The notes under the pieces are model-generated. The model was not told where the DNA came from and made no database searches. It was given only the letters and a program-made list of their open reading frames with translations. Shown here one piece after another: positions 29,460 through 38,400 of a stretch of DNA of 64,000 nucleotides. The position numbers and the translations under genes are program-made. Each line of letters begins with the position of its first letter. Within the stretch, counting starts at the first letter, position 1. Source of the stretch: Streptomyces sp. NBC_01408 (GTDB lineage Bacteria; Actinomycetota; Actinomycetes; Streptomycetales; Streptomycetaceae); the NCBI RefSeq assembly GCF_026340255.1, contig NZ_JAPEPJ010000001.1:186001-250000 (forward strand), read 5' to 3'.

Positions 29460-30530
29460 TCAGACCAGGCCGAGGCGGATCGCGGCGGCTTCCGCGTCCA
29501 CCGGAACGGTGACCGGCTGCGGAGCGCCGGCGATCGCCCAGTCGGGGTCCTTCAGACCGTTGCCGGTGACGGTGCACACGATCGTCTGGCCGGGATCGAC
29601 CAGGCCCAGCTCGGCGGCCTTGAGCAGGCCCGCCACCGAGGCAGCCGAGGCGGGCTCCACGAAGACGCCCTCCTGAGCGGCCAACAGCCGGTAGGCGGCG
29701 AGGATCTGGCGGTCCGTCACCTCGTCGATGAGACCGCCTGACTCGTCGCGCGCGGCGAGCGCGTACTGCCAGGAGGCCGGGTTGCCGATCCGGATCGCGG
29801 TGGCGATGGTGTGCGGCTCCTTGACGATCTCACCGCGCACGATGGGCGCGGAACCGGAGGCCTGGAAACCCCACACGCGGGGCGTACGGGAGGCCAGGCC
29901 GTCGGCCTTGTACTCCTTGAACCCCTTCCAGTACGCGGTGATGTTGCCCGCGTTGCCGACGGGAAGCACGTGGATGTCGGGCGCGTCACCGAGCGCGTCG
30001 ACGATCTCGAACGCGGCCGTCTTCTGGCCCTCGATGCGGACCGGGTTGACGGAATTGACCAGCGCCACCGGGTAGTTGTCGGACAGCGCGCGGGCGAGGT
30101 CCAGGCAGTCGTCGAAGTTGCCGTCCACCTGGAGGATCTTGGCGCCGTGCACGAGGGCCTGGCCCATCTTGCCCAGCGCGATCTTGCCGCGGGGCACGAG
30201 CACCGCGGAGACCATCCCGGCGCGCACCGCGTACGCGGCGGCGGAGGCCGAGGTGTTGCCGGTGGAGGCGCAGATGACGGCCTTGGCGCCCTCCTCCTTG
30301 GCCTTGGTGATGGCCATGGTCATGCCGCGGTCCTTGAAGGACCCGGTGGGGTTCGCCCCCTCGACCTTCAGGTGGACCTCGCAGCCGGTGCGCTCGGAGA
30401 GCACCTGTGCGGGGACGAGGGGAGTGCCACCCTCGCGGAGCGTGACCACGGGAGTGGTGTCCGTGACCGGCAGGCGGTCCCGGTACTCCTCGATGATGCC
30501 GCGCCACTGGTGGGTGCGATTGCTGCTCAT
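29460..30530 (-). CDS. thrC: Threonine synthase
   Basis: PLP enzyme, 356 residues, converting O-phosphohomoserine to threonine. The cofactor Lys is in [14 protein letters not shown] (residues ~58-71), the phosphate-binding loop is in [14 protein letters not shown], and [15 protein letters not shown] is also characteristic. It is the short actinobacterial/archaeal class without an N-terminal extension. It starts 6 nt after the hom stop, so the two are one unit. Confidence 0.97.
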   Translation of the reverse strand: MSSNRTHQWRGIIEEYRDRLPVTDTTPVVTLREGGTPLVPAQVLSERTGCEVHLKVEGANPTGSFKDRGMTMAITKAKEEGAKAVICASTGNTSASAAAYAVRAGMVSAVLVPRGKIALGKMGQALVHGAKILQVDGNFDDCLDLARALSDNYPVALVNSVNPVRIEGQKTAAFEIVDALGDAPDIHVLPVGNAGNITAYWKGFKEYKADGLASRTPRVWGFQASGSAPIVRGEIVKEPHTIATAIRIGNPASWQYALAARDESGGLIDEVTDRQILAAYRLLAAQEGVFVEPASAASVAGLLKAAELGLVDPGQTIVCTVTGNGLKDPDWAIAGAPQPVTVPVDAEAAAIRLGLV

Positions 30531-30536
30531 GGGTCC

Positions 30537-31829
30537 TTACTCCCCTTCAACACGCATGATGCTGGCGACACCGCGTACGGTGTCCAGCTTCCGCAGCGCC
30601 TCGACGGTCCCGGAGAGGGCGGCGTCGGGCGCGCGGTGAGTGACGACGACGAGGGAGGCCTCGCCGTCCTTGCCCGTCTGGCGGACCGTGTCGATCGACA
30701 CGCCGTGCTCGGCGAAGGTGGTCGCGACCTGGGCGAGGACGCCCGGCTTGTCGGCCACATCAAGGCTGATGTGGTACCTCGTCACGACCTCGCCCATGGC
30801 ACTGACCGGCAGCTGGGTGTACGCCGACTCGCCCGGCCCCGTTGCCTCGGCGAGCTTGTTGCGGCAGACGGCGACGAGGTCGCCCAGGACCGCGGAAGCG
30901 GTCGGCGAACCGCCCGCGCCGGGCCCGTAGAACATGAGCCGCCCGGCGGCCTCCGCCTCGACGAAGACGGCGTTGTACGCCTCGCGGACGGAAGCCAGCG
31001 GGTGCGTGAGCGGGATCATCGCGGGGTGCACGCGGGCTGTGACGGACTCGCCGTCGGCGGCGCGCTCCAGGATCGCCAGGAGCTTGATGGTGCAGCCCAT
31101 CCGCTTGGCGGAGGCGAAGTCGGACGCGCTGACCTCGGTCATGCCCTCGCGGTAGACGTCGTCGAGGCGGACCCGGGTGTGGAAGGCGATGCCGGCCAGG
31201 ATCGCGGCCTTGGCGGCGGCGTCGTAGCCCTCGACGTCGGCGGTGGGGTCGGCCTCGGCGTACCCGAGGGCGGTGGCCTCGTCCAGCGCCTCCTGGTACC
31301 CGGCGCCGGTGGAGTCCATCTTGTCGAGGATGAAGTTCGTCGTGCCGTTGACGATGCCCATCACCCGGTTGATCTTGTCGCCGGCGAGGGACTCGCGCAT
31401 CGGGCGGACCAGCGGGATGGCGCCGGCCACGGCGGCCTCGTAGTACAGGTCCAGCCCGTGGGCCTCGGCCGCGGCGTGCAGCGCGGCGCCGTCCTGCGCG
31501 AGCAGCGCCTTGTTCGCCGAGACCACGGACGCGCCGTTCTCGAAGGCGGTGGTGATCAGCGTACGGGCGGGCTCGATCCCGCCGATGACCTCGATGACCA
31601 CGTCGATGTCGCCGCGTTTGAGGAGGGCGGTCGCATCGGTGGTGACCAGCGCCGGGTCGATGCCCTCACGGACCTTGGAGGGGCGGCGCACGGCCACGCC
31701 GGCGAGCTCGACGGGCGCGCCGATCCTGGCCGTCAGATCGTCGGCGTGCGTCGTCATGATGCGCGCCACCTCTGAGCCGACCACTCCACAGCCCAGCAGC
31801 GCCACCTTCAGCGGACGCGTACGCATCAT
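30537..31829 (-). CDS. hom: Homoserine dehydrogenase with C-terminal ACT domain
   Basis: 430-residue NAD(P)-dependent enzyme making homoserine from aspartate semialdehyde, the branch point to Thr and Met. The N-terminal Rossmann motif is LKVALLGCGVVGSEVA and the catalytic Lys lies in SANKALLAQDG. NGTTNFIL and GYAEADPTADVEGYDAAAKAAIL mark the catalytic domain. The C-terminal ~85 residues (YHISLDVADKPGVLAQVATTFAEHGVSI) are an ACT domain, consistent with threonine feedback. The start is MMRTRPLKV at 31829. A striking hairpin region precedes it. Confidence 0.97.
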   Translation of the reverse strand: MMRTRPLKVALLGCGVVGSEVARIMTTHADDLTARIGAPVELAGVAVRRPSKVREGIDPALVTTDATALLKRGDIDVVIEVIGGIEPARTLITTAFENGASVVSANKALLAQDGAALHAAAEAHGLDLYYEAAVAGAIPLVRPMRESLAGDKINRVMGIVNGTTNFILDKMDSTGAGYQEALDEATALGYAEADPTADVEGYDAAAKAAILAGIAFHTRVRLDDVYREGMTEVSASDFASAKRMGCTIKLLAILERAADGESVTARVHPAMIPLTHPLASVREAYNAVFVEAEAAGRLMFYGPGAGGSPTASAVLGDLVAVCRNKLAEATGPGESAYTQLPVSAMGEVVTRYHISLDVADKPGVLAQVATTFAEHGVSIDTVRQTGKDGEASLVVVTHRAPDAALSGTVEALRKLDTVRGVASIMRVEGE

Positions 31830-31864
31830 TCGACCTACGCCTTTCGATCTTCCATCAGTACCCC

Positions 31865-31881
31865 GCGGGCGGATTGCCCGC
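31865..31881 (-). other. Second hairpin in the hom leader
   Basis: GCGGGC-GGATT-GCCCGC, a 6-bp stem between the large inverted repeat and the hom start. Together with the larger repeat it gives two tandem stem-loops ahead of hom. Confidence 0.45.
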
Positions 31882-31894
31882 CGGGTGTGAACCA

Positions 31895-31943
31895 GTCTCA
31901 CTCAATGGACAGCAGTTTCCATCCCCGGTCCATTGAGTGAGAC
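31895..31943 (-). promoter_or_regulatory. Perfect 16-bp inverted repeat between lysA and hom
   Basis: GTCTCACTCAATGGAC (31895-31910) and GTCCATTGAGTGAGAC (31928-31943) are exact reverse complements around a 17-nt loop. It is unusually AT-balanced for this genome, unlike typical GC-rich terminators. It could terminate lysA, or be an operator or attenuator controlling hom-thrC. Confidence 0.7.
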
Positions 31944-31986
31944 ACCTATTTTGGGGGTCTGGGGCCTTCTCCCCGAAATATGGGAA

Positions 31987-33378
31987 TCATTCCAGGTCGA
32001 GACGCAGGAGATCTTCCTCCGTCTCGCGCCGGACGATCACCCTTGCCTGACCGTCGCGCACGGCGACGACGGGCGGGCGCAGCGCGTGGTTGTAGTTGCT
32101 CGCCATGGAGCGGCAGTACGCGCCGGTCGCCGGGACGGCCAGCAGGTCGCCGGGGGCGAGGTCGGCGGGCAGGAACGCGTCCTTGACCACGATGTCACCG
32201 CTCTCGCAGTGCTTGCCGACGACGCGGACGAGCATCGGCTCGGCGTCGGAGCGGCGCGAGACGAGGGAGATGGAGTACTCGGCGTCGTACAGCGCCGTGC
32301 GGATGTTGTCGGACATCCCGCCGTCCACGCTGACGTACGTACGCAGTCCCTCGAGCGGCTTGATGGTGCCGACCTCGTAGAGGGTGAAGGCGGTCGGGCC
32401 GACGATGGCGCGGCCGGGCTCGACGGAGATCCGGGGGGCCCGCAGCCTCGCCGCCTCGCACTCCCGGGCGACGATCTCGGTGAGCGCCTTGGCGATCTCG
32501 TGCGGCTCGCGCGGGTCGTCGTCGGAGGTGTAGGCGATACCGAGGCCGCCGCCGAGGTCGATCTCGGGCAGCTCCACGCCGTGCTCGTCGCGTACGGCGG
32601 CCAGCAGCTGCACCACCCGCTTGGCGGACACCTCGAAACCGGCCATGTCGAAGATCTGCGAGCCGATGTGGGAGTGGATGCCGAGCAGCTCCAGCGAGTC
32701 GTGGCCGAGCACGCGGCGTACGGCCTCGGCGGCGGAGCCGTCGGCCACGGCGATGCCGAACTTCTGGTCCTCGTGGGCGGTGGCGATGAACTCGTGGGTG
32801 TGCGCCTCGACGCCCACCGTCACGCGGATCTGCACGGGCTGGCGCACACCCAGCTCACGGGCGACGTGCGCGACGCGGGCGATCTCCTGGAAGGAGTCGA
32901 GGACGATGCGCCCGACCCCGGCCTCGACCGCGCGGGTGAGCTCGGCGACGGACTTGTTGTTGCCGTGGTAGGCGATCCGCGAGGCGGGCATCTCGGCGGC
33001 GAGCGCAACGGTCAGCTCACCGCTGGAGCAGACGTCGAGATTCAGCCCTTCTTCCTTCAGCCACCTCACGACGGCCTTGGAGAGGAAGGCCTTGCCCGCG
33101 TAGAACACGTCGGCGTCCTTGCCGAAGGCGTGCGCCCAGGCCCGGCAGCGCGCCCGGAAGTCCTCTTCGTCCAGGAAGTAGGCCGGGGTCCCGAACTCCT
33201 CGGCGAGCCGGGTCACTTCCATGCCGCCGACGGAGACGACGCCGTCGTCCGCGCGCCGCACGGTCCGGGCCCACACCTTCTCGTCGAGGGTGTTCAGGTC
33301 GGCGGCCGGCGGGGCGTAGTGCCCCTCGGGCAGGACATCGGCGTGACGGGGTCCGGCGGGGTGCGCGGAACGGCTCAT
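31987..33378 (-). CDS. lysA: Diaminopimelate decarboxylase
   Basis: 463-residue fold-III PLP enzyme that converts meso-diaminopimelate to lysine. The Schiff-base Lys is in [17 protein letters not shown], the PLP-phosphate Gly loop in [20 protein letters not shown] sequence, and the dimer-interface catalytic Cys in [13 protein letters not shown]. The start at 33378 is 19 nt after the NrtL stop, so they are co-transcribed. About 150 nt with two hairpins separates it from hom. Confidence 0.97.
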   Translation of the reverse strand: MSRSAHPAGPRHADVLPEGHYAPPAADLNTLDEKVWARTVRRADDGVVSVGGMEVTRLAEEFGTPAYFLDEEDFRARCRAWAHAFGKDADVFYAGKAFLSKAVVRWLKEEGLNLDVCSSGELTVALAAEMPASRIAYHGNNKSVAELTRAVEAGVGRIVLDSFQEIARVAHVARELGVRQPVQIRVTVGVEAHTHEFIATAHEDQKFGIAVADGSAAEAVRRVLGHDSLELLGIHSHIGSQIFDMAGFEVSAKRVVQLLAAVRDEHGVELPEIDLGGGLGIAYTSDDDPREPHEIAKALTEIVARECEAARLRAPRISVEPGRAIVGPTAFTLYEVGTIKPLEGLRTYVSVDGGMSDNIRTALYDAEYSISLVSRRSDAEPMLVRVVGKHCESGDIVVKDAFLPADLAPGDLLAVPATGAYCRSMASNYNHALRPPVVAVRDGQARVIVRRETEEDLLRLDLE

Positions 33379-33397
33379 CGGAATCTCTCTTCGCAGG

Positions 33398-34405
33398 TCA
33401 CAGGCGTTCAGGTGCGTCTATACCGAGCAGGGCCAGGCCGCCGGCCAGCACCGTCCCGGCGGCTTCGGCGAGTGCCAGCCGGGCGCGGTGGGCGGCCGAG
33501 GGTTTCTCGTCCCCTCGGGGCAGCACGCGGTACTGGAAATCGAGGAGGGCGTCAGCCAGCTCGACGAGGTGCCGGGCGAGCCGCTCGGGGGCGCGGTGGT
33601 GCGCGGCGGCTTCGAGGACCAGGGGGTACTCGGTCAGGGCGCGCAGCAGCTCGGGCGCGCCGGTCACCTCCCCGGCCTCGGCGCCGAACCCGAGCTGGGC
33701 GGCGTTGCGCAGGAGCGCACGGCTGCGCGAGTAGGCGTACCGGACCCGGAAGAACTCACTGCCCTCACCCTGCACGAGCAGCACGTCGGAAAACACGGGG
33801 GTCTCCCGGGCCGGCACGGCGAGCATCCCCCACCGCGCGGCATCGGCCCCGTAGCGCGCGAAAACGTCGGAGTCCTGCTTGGCGAGGGGGGCGACGGGAA
33901 GGGGGACGGGCACGTCGCGTTCGCTGCCGCCCTGGGCGCGCACGAGCCGCAGGACGCTCTGGCGTACGACCCGCTCACGCAGCCCGGGGCCGGTGCCGGC
34001 GTCATCGTCGTCGTCTTCGTCGTCGTCGGGGGTGAGGAAGGCAGCCCCGCCCCGTACGTCCCGAATCACGATGTCCCAGACGATCGCTTCGCTGACGAGG
34101 GAGGGGGCGGAAGGCGCCGACAGTACGAAGTTGAGGAACCCTGCCCCGGTGACCTGGACGCTCTCGATCCCCGGCTCCGCGCCGAGCCGCCGGGCCAGCA
34201 CGTCCGCCACATCGCGGGGCGGGCGGCCGGCGCTCTTGGCGACCTGAAAGGCGACGGGGGTGGCGTACTCCCCCACCCCACCGGGCCGGGTCCGCTCGAC
34301 GACCACCCGCCCGCCGGGCACCCCGGCCTGGGCCGGCAGCTCCCCGTCCTCGACGGCACAGCGCACGGCGCGCACGAGGGTACGGGAGAGGTCAGCGGGG
34401 GTCAC
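33398..34405 (-). CDS. nrtL: ArgS-related anticodon-binding protein (NrtL-like)
   Basis: A 335-residue protein that looks like an arginyl-tRNA synthetase without its catalytic core. The N-terminal ~100 residues resemble the ArgS Add-1 domain ([26 protein letters not shown]...GFLNFVLS) and the C-terminal half carries a DALR anticodon-binding domain ([23 protein letters not shown]...RVLP). No HIGH or KMSKS motif is seen, and there is an acidic DDDEDDDDD linker. It may bind tRNA or act in lysine/arginine control. It is coupled to lysA. The name follows usual Streptomyces annotation. Confidence 0.85.
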   Translation of the reverse strand: MTPADLSRTLVRAVRCAVEDGELPAQAGVPGGRVVVERTRPGGVGEYATPVAFQVAKSAGRPPRDVADVLARRLGAEPGIESVQVTGAGFLNFVLSAPSAPSLVSEAIVWDIVIRDVRGGAAFLTPDDDEDDDDDAGTGPGLRERVVRQSVLRLVRAQGGSERDVPVPLPVAPLAKQDSDVFARYGADAARWGMLAVPARETPVFSDVLLVQGEGSEFFRVRYAYSRSRALLRNAAQLGFGAEAGEVTGAPELLRALTEYPLVLEAAAHHRAPERLARHLVELADALLDFQYRVLPRGDEKPSAAHRARLALAEAAGTVLAGGLALLGIDAPERL

Positions 34406-34935
34406 GGGACCAGCCTAGGGGAGAAGGCCTCGGGTCACGCGAAGGGTTTCGCCATGTGAACATCGCCGCCGACCACGCCCGCACCGACCCGCCCGGGAGC
34501 GACCGCCGGGCCGACCGACCGCCCGTCGCCCGACTCCGTACACCGCAGCACGAAGGGACACCTCTGTACGGGCTGTACGGGACACTTCCGAGCACTCCGC
34601 TGACGCGGCAACACGCCGGGCCGGCCGGACCGCGAGGCGCGGCGCCGCCCATCGCGACAACGGATACGGCGGAACTCGCGGCGGGCGCCGTCACGGCCGA
34701 GCAGGCGGCAGGCGCCGGGATGCCGCAGGCCCGGCGGGCCGGTACGGCGAGGCCAGGGCCAACGCCAAGGGGCGCTGCCCCAGCCCGGCCGAGGAGAGCA
34801 GAGTTCTAGCCTCTCCCGGAGGGAGGAACGGTGGTGGCGGCCTCACCCTCCGTGGAGGGAGGAACGGGGCAGCCCAGCCCAGCCCCGCCCGGGAAGGAAC
34901 CGGGAAGATAAAGACGGGTCCCTGGCGGGAGCCTC
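34406..34935. other. Intergenic region with only a doubtful ORF
   Basis: 530 nt between the NrtL gene start and the response-regulator stop. A 117-codon plus-strand frame (34456-34809) is described separately. Its end has two near copies of GAGGGAGGAACGG (about 34814 and 34853), a short direct repeat of unknown role. Confidence 0.5.
34456..34809 (+). CDS. Doubtful small ORF
   Basis: 117 codons from a GTG with GAAGGG upstream. Composition is Ala/Pro/Gly/Arg-rich with no recognisable domain, signal or membrane helix; third-position GC is high but many codons end in A, unlike the neighbours. It may be non-coding. Confidence 0.25.
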   Translation: MNIAADHARTDPPGSDRRADRPPVARLRTPQHEGTPLYGLYGTLPSTPLTRQHAGPAGPRGAAPPIATTDTAELAAGAVTAEQAAGAGMPQARRAGTARPGPTPRGAAPARPRRAEF

Positions 34936-35409
34936 TCAGCCCCGCCCCCTCCCGGCGGGAGCGCCTTTCCGCCCGTCGCGCCGGTCCTTGCCCTCGACGA
35001 GCCGCCGCACGACGCGTACCAGCTCGGCAGGCTCGAACGGCTTGGCGACGAAGGCGTCCACACCGGCCGCGAACCCGGTCTCCACCTCATACTGCGTACA
35101 GGCACTCACGATGGCCACCGGCACGTCCCGGGTCCGCGGATCCGCCCGCAACTGCGCGGCCGTTGCGAACCCGTCCAGGCGGGGCATGACCACGTCGAGC
35201 GTGATCACATCGGGGCACACACGACCCACGACGTCCAGACACTCGGCACCATCGTTTGCGGTCACGACCTCGAAGCCCTCCAGCTCGAGATTGACCTTGA
35301 TCAGCTGCCGGATGACCTTGTTGTCGTCGACAACAAGCACCCGGCCCGAGGCGCCTGGCACAACTCGAGAGTAGGTCGAGCCGGGCCCCCGCGTCCGGGT
35401 TTTTGCCAC
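34936..35409 (-). CDS. Stand-alone response-regulator receiver protein
   Basis: 157 residues, one receiver domain: VLVVDDNKVIRQLI at the N-terminus, phospho-Asp in VITLDVVMPRLDG, the Ser switch in VAIVSACTQ and Lys in AFVAKPFEP. A short basic tail (KDRRDGRKGAPAGRGRG) replaces an output domain, so it acts by protein contact, CheY/Spo0F-like. The GTG at 35409 follows GGGGGTGG. No kinase is adjacent. It is divergent from tRNA-Arg. Confidence 0.9.
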   Translation of the reverse strand: MAKTRTRGPGSTYSRVVPGASGRVLVVDDNKVIRQLIKVNLELEGFEVVTANDGAECLDVVGRVCPDVITLDVVMPRLDGFATAAQLRADPRTRDVPVAIVSACTQYEVETGFAAGVDAFVAKPFEPAELVRVVRRLVEGKDRRDGRKGAPAGRGRG

Positions 35410-35515
35410 TTCCACCCCCTGCGGGCGACCCACGTCCACCGCCCCCGCAAACCGGTTCCTGATCACCCCGCCGAAGCTGGTAGTGTTCAACCCGTCGCAG
35501 CAACACCAACGACAC

Positions 35516-35587
35516 GCCCCCGTAGCTCAGGGGATAGAGCAACGGCCTCCGGAGCCGTGTGCGCAGGTTCGAATCCTGCCGGGGGCA
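35516..35587 (+). tRNA. tRNA-Arg (anticodon CCG)
   Basis: A complete 72-nt cloverleaf. The acceptor is GCCCCCG/CGGGGGC with discriminator A, the D stem GCTC/GAGC, and the anticodon stem ACGGC/GCCGT around loop CTCCGGA, with anticodon CCG at 35549-35551. The T arm has GTTCGAATCC. CCA is not encoded. It reads CGG codons, common in this genome. The 3' half is a frequent integration site for actinomycete elements. Confidence 0.97.
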
Positions 35588-35605
35588 CTTCGCAGGAAGT
35601 GCCCA

Positions 35606-35644
35606 AAGACCCCGCCATCAGCGCCTTAGCTGAGACGGGGTCTT
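35606..35644 (+). terminator. Terminator of tRNA-Arg
   Basis: AAGACCCCG (35606-35614) pairs with CGGGGTCTT (35636-35644); the loop contains a further TCAGC/GCTGA stem. It lies 19 nt after the tRNA. Confidence 0.75.
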
Positions 35645-35735
35645 CGCGTATGCGCAGCCAACTGCGGCCGAGCGCATCCATGTGGGGTAGTACGCGGCCT
35701 ATTTGTGGGACGGCCGTGCCTCATCGGCCGCCAGT

Positions 35736-35900
35736 TCAGCGGCCGGAATCATCGAAGGCCCCAGGATCGACCGGGGCCTTGGCCGTGCCGCCTCGCTCGC
35801 GTTGCTCGTACTCGCGCAGCAGATCCTCGATCCGCCGGTTGGCTGCCTCCCGCCGACCAGCGAGGCGCTGCGCGTGGCTACCGAGGAGAAACGGGTCGGT
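35736..35900 (-). pseudogene. C-terminal remnant of an unidentified helical protein
   Basis: About 54 codons ending at a TGA read as a charged helix (DPFLLGSHAQRL, then GRREAANRRIEDLLREYEQR and a short acidic tail). Upstream the same frame dissolves into Pro/His/Thr-rich sequence antisense to the G-rich tract. It looks like the 3' end of a gene lost next to the tRNA, perhaps from a mobile element. The family is not recognised. Confidence 0.35.
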
Positions 35901-36102
35901 CTCAGGTGTGCAGGAATTGCGTGTGCGGCCAAGTGGCTTCCTGGGATGGCTGTTTGGGGATCGGGGGATGGGGGTGCTGTTGTCGGTCCTGGATTCCTGT
36001 CCCTGGGGCCGCCGCTTGGCGGTGTGCGGGTGGCCGGGACGGTGATCCTGGGCGGGCATGGGTCGGGAGGCGGGGTGGGCCGGGTTCCGGTGGTCTGTAC
36101 GA

Positions 36103-36151
36103 GGGGGGTGGGGTGGGTCTGTGGGATTGGGGGATGGGTAGGGGTGGGGGG
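36103..36151 (+). other. G-quadruplex-forming G-tract cluster
   Basis: The segment 36123-36151 contains runs of G5, G3, G4 and G6 separated by one to two bases, and 36103-36125 has G6, G4, G3 and G3. Both fit the G3+N1-7 rule for intramolecular quadruplexes. They lie 90-135 nt upstream of the xdhC start on its coding strand. Confidence 0.55.
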
Positions 36152-36238
36152 CGTGCGTAGGGTGGTTCGTGAGGCCGCATCGTGCCGTTGACCTGGCGCT
36201 TTGCGGGGAGTGAGCTCTTATGGGATGGGGCGGCACAG

Positions 36239-37222
36239 ATGCGTGAGCTGGTGGAGACGGCGCGGCGGTGGCTGGCCGAGGGGCGGGACGGGTATCTGGC
36301 CCGGCCCGTGACCGAGCAGGGGTTCGGGCCACGGGATCCGGCCGGGGCCCTGCTCGTCGATGCGCGGGGGGAGTGCGTCGGGGCGCTGTACCGGGGGGTC
36401 TTCGATGCCGAGCTCGTCGCCGAGGCCGGGGCCATGGGGGCCGGGGACACGGCGCGGGTGTGCGAGGTGTCCGTGCGCGGGGCCGAGGCCGTGGCGGCGA
36501 AGCTGACCTGTGGCGGGCAGGCGGAGATCCTGCTCCAGCCGCTGACCGCGATCCCGGCCGAGTGGTGGGAGTTGCTCGGGGAGGGGGCCGGGGTGGCGTT
36601 GGTGACCCGGCTGAACGAGGGTGCTGATCAGGCTGTCAGCGAGGCCGTACGGGCCACGGACACCCCGCGCGACGATGCGGGGCGGCGGGCCGGCGAGCTG
36701 CTGGCCACGCGGCGGCCCGGGCGGGACGCGCTGTACGGGGAGTCCGGGCTGGTGCTCGTGGAGGCGTACCCCTCGGCGCCGTACGTGGTCATCGGCGGCG
36801 GCGGGGAGCTCGCCGAGATCATCGAGCGGCAGGCCGCCCTGCTGGGCTGGGGAGCCGAGATCGTGGAGGCGGCGGCGCAGGCCGAGAAGGCGCTCGACGA
36901 CCACCGGGACGCCGCCTGCCTGGTGCTGCTCAGCCACGAGCCCGACTTCGACGTCCCGACCCTGCGCTCCGCGCTGGACCTCGGGATCCCCTACGTGGGG
37001 GCGCTGGGTTCGCGGCGGACCACCGCGCGGCGGCGGGAAGGGCTGATCGCGGCCGGGGTGGGCGAGGCGCAGCTGGGCCTGGTGCACGGGCCGATCGGGC
37101 TGGACCTCGGCGCGCGGACGCCGGCGGAGACGGCGCTGGCCATCTGCGCGGAGATCGTGGGCGTGCTCAGCGGGCGGGAGACGCGGGCACTGCGCGACTC
37201 CGACGGGCCGCTGCGGGGCTGA
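36239..37222 (+). CDS. xdhC: XdhC/CoxI family molybdenum-enzyme accessory protein
   Basis: A 327-residue protein with the N-terminal XdhC/CoxI domain (RELVETARRWLAEGRDGYLA) and a C-terminal Rossmann-like XdhC domain (YVVIGGGGELAEIIERQAALLGW...LVLLSHEPDFDVPTLRSAL...YVGALGSRRT and GLDLGARTPAETALAICAEI). The family binds molybdopterin cofactor and helps sulfurate and insert it into xanthine dehydrogenase or CO dehydrogenase. No such enzyme is next to it, so it works in trans. The ATG at 36239 is preferred to the in-frame upstream start. Confidence 0.9.
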   Translation: MRELVETARRWLAEGRDGYLARPVTEQGFGPRDPAGALLVDARGECVGALYRGVFDAELVAEAGAMGAGDTARVCEVSVRGAEAVAAKLTCGGQAEILLQPLTAIPAEWWELLGEGAGVALVTRLNEGADQAVSEAVRATDTPRDDAGRRAGELLATRRPGRDALYGESGLVLVEAYPSAPYVVIGGGGELAEIIERQAALLGWGAEIVEAAAQAEKALDDHRDAACLVLLSHEPDFDVPTLRSALDLGIPYVGALGSRRTTARRREGLIAAGVGEAQLGLVHGPIGLDLGARTPAETALAICAEIVGVLSGRETRALRDSDGPLRG

Positions 37223-37962
37223 GCGAAACGGGCAGCGCCGTGCGTCACGCGCGGAACCGGCCGCATGCAGCGCGGCGTTGCGGCATGCGGCCTGCCCGGC
37301 GAGGCGTCGACGCCAGGCACCGGCTGCTGCAGCGTCGACTCACCACCCGGTTCCCGAGCGGGACGGGAGGGCTGGGTGGAGCCGTGGGCGGAGCGGGCGC
37401 GGGACCTGCGGTTCCGCCGCGGCCACCGGCGAGGGGCTCGCCACGGCGGAGGCGGCGCGCCAAGCGGCGCCGAGCACCGTCCGGGACGCGCGCCCTCGCC
37501 CGGCCTGTGGATTCCGCCCGCCCCGGCCGGCCGGGGACTGGCTCGCCACGGCGGGACGGTGTGCGGAGCACCCTCCGGGGGGTACTGGGCGCTGGGGCTG
37601 GGCAGATGGGGCTTTGCGGGGAGGGCTGCCTGGTACGCCCCGAGTGGCGCCGGACGGGCAGCGCAGCCCGGGCGGTGCGGGCACTGGGGCCGCCCGTTCA
37701 CCGCCGCCGAGGCGGGGTGCGGGGCCCGGAGCAGGATGCCGACCCCGGAGGGGACGCCGACCCGGACTGGCTGCCGACCCGATCCGGTTGTGCCGAGCCG
37801 GTCCGGGCGTGCCGAGCCGGTCCGGGCGTGCCCGGCCGGTTCAGGCGTGCCCGGCCGGTTCAGGCGTGGCTCGGGCCGGGGGCCGGACCGGTTCCGGTGC
37901 GGCCCCGGGCGAGGTGCCCGGCCGGTGCAGGGTCCGCCGGGCGCCATCGCATGGTGGCGGGG
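37223..37962. other. Non-coding GC-rich region with repeats
   Basis: 740 nt between xdhC and the convergent small gene. Open frames on both strands have no domain and biased composition. It contains a tandem 19-bp repeat (37771-37865) and two copies of GGCTCGCCACGGCGG (about 37436 and 37541). Probably decayed or structural DNA. Confidence 0.5.
37771..37865. repeat. Tandem 19-bp repeat, four to five units
   Basis: Units at 37790-37808 and 37809-37827 are identical (GTGCCGAGCCGGTCCGGGC); units 37828-37846 and 37847-37865 are identical to each other (GTGCCCGGCCGGTTCAGGC). A degenerate unit precedes at 37771. The period is not a multiple of three, which argues against coding. Confidence 0.85.
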
Positions 37963-38286
37963 TCAGTTGCCCAGGGCGCGTTTGAGCTGGGCCTTGTTCA
38001 TGTCCGAGCGGCCGTGGATGTTGCGGCGCCGGGCCTCCGCGTAGAGCTGCTCGTACGTGGGTCCCTGCGCGCCCGAGTGGGAGTGCAGGCCTCCGCGCCG
38101 GCCGGAGGACATGTCCTCCAGGGATTCCTTGCTCGCGGTCTTGGACTCGCCGGCCCGGGCGCGTTCCTTGTTGACCGTCCGGGCGGCGATCTCCTTCGCC
38201 CGCTTCTCGGACACGCCGCGCTGTTCGGCGCTCTCCTTGATGTGTTCGTACTGGCGCTCCCGCTTGGGGGAGGATCCACGGGGCAT
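37963..38286 (-). CDS. Small basic SAP/Rho-N-like protein (often annotated plasmid stabilisation protein)
   Basis: 107 residues. The N-terminal ~55 residues are a charged helical region (KRERQYEHIKESAEQRGVSEKRAKEIAARTVNKERARAG), resembling ChaB-like or DNA-associated proteins. The C-terminal ~35 residues (TYEQLYAEARRRNIHGRSDMNKAQLKRAL) match the helix-turn pattern of the Rho N-terminal/SAP nucleic-acid-binding fold. It is likely to bind DNA or RNA. It stands near the end-joining genes, but any link is unproven. Confidence 0.85.
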   Translation of the reverse strand: MPRGSSPKRERQYEHIKESAEQRGVSEKRAKEIAARTVNKERARAGESKTASKESLEDMSSGRRGGLHSHSGAQGPTYEQLYAEARRRNIHGRSDMNKAQLKRALGN

Positions 38287-38400
38287 CTCGGGCCTCCTTC
38301 GGATTCAGGATCCGGGTACCTCTGGCGCGTACCCCAAATGCCGCAAGGCATCCAGCCCAGAATGGCGCATACCGGACAGAAGTGCGGGAAACTGAGTCTC

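Larger units (their letters stand above)
35588..36238. other. tRNA-flanking region with gene debris and G-rich tract
   Basis: 650 nt between tRNA-Arg and xdhC. It holds the tRNA terminator, a minus-strand ORF remnant (35736-35900) and a strongly G-rich plus strand from ~35940 to 36165. No intact gene is seen. This fits a decayed integration locus. Confidence 0.5.

Noticed and set aside
37771..37865. CRISPR array
   Set aside because: Units are contiguous 19-bp tandem repeats without spacers, and no cas genes are near.
36991..37947. 318-codon minus-strand ORF and competing plus-strand ORFs between xdhC and the SAP-like gene
   Set aside because: Pro/Arg/Ala-rich with no homology; crosses a 19-bp tandem repeat and overlaps the end of xdhC.
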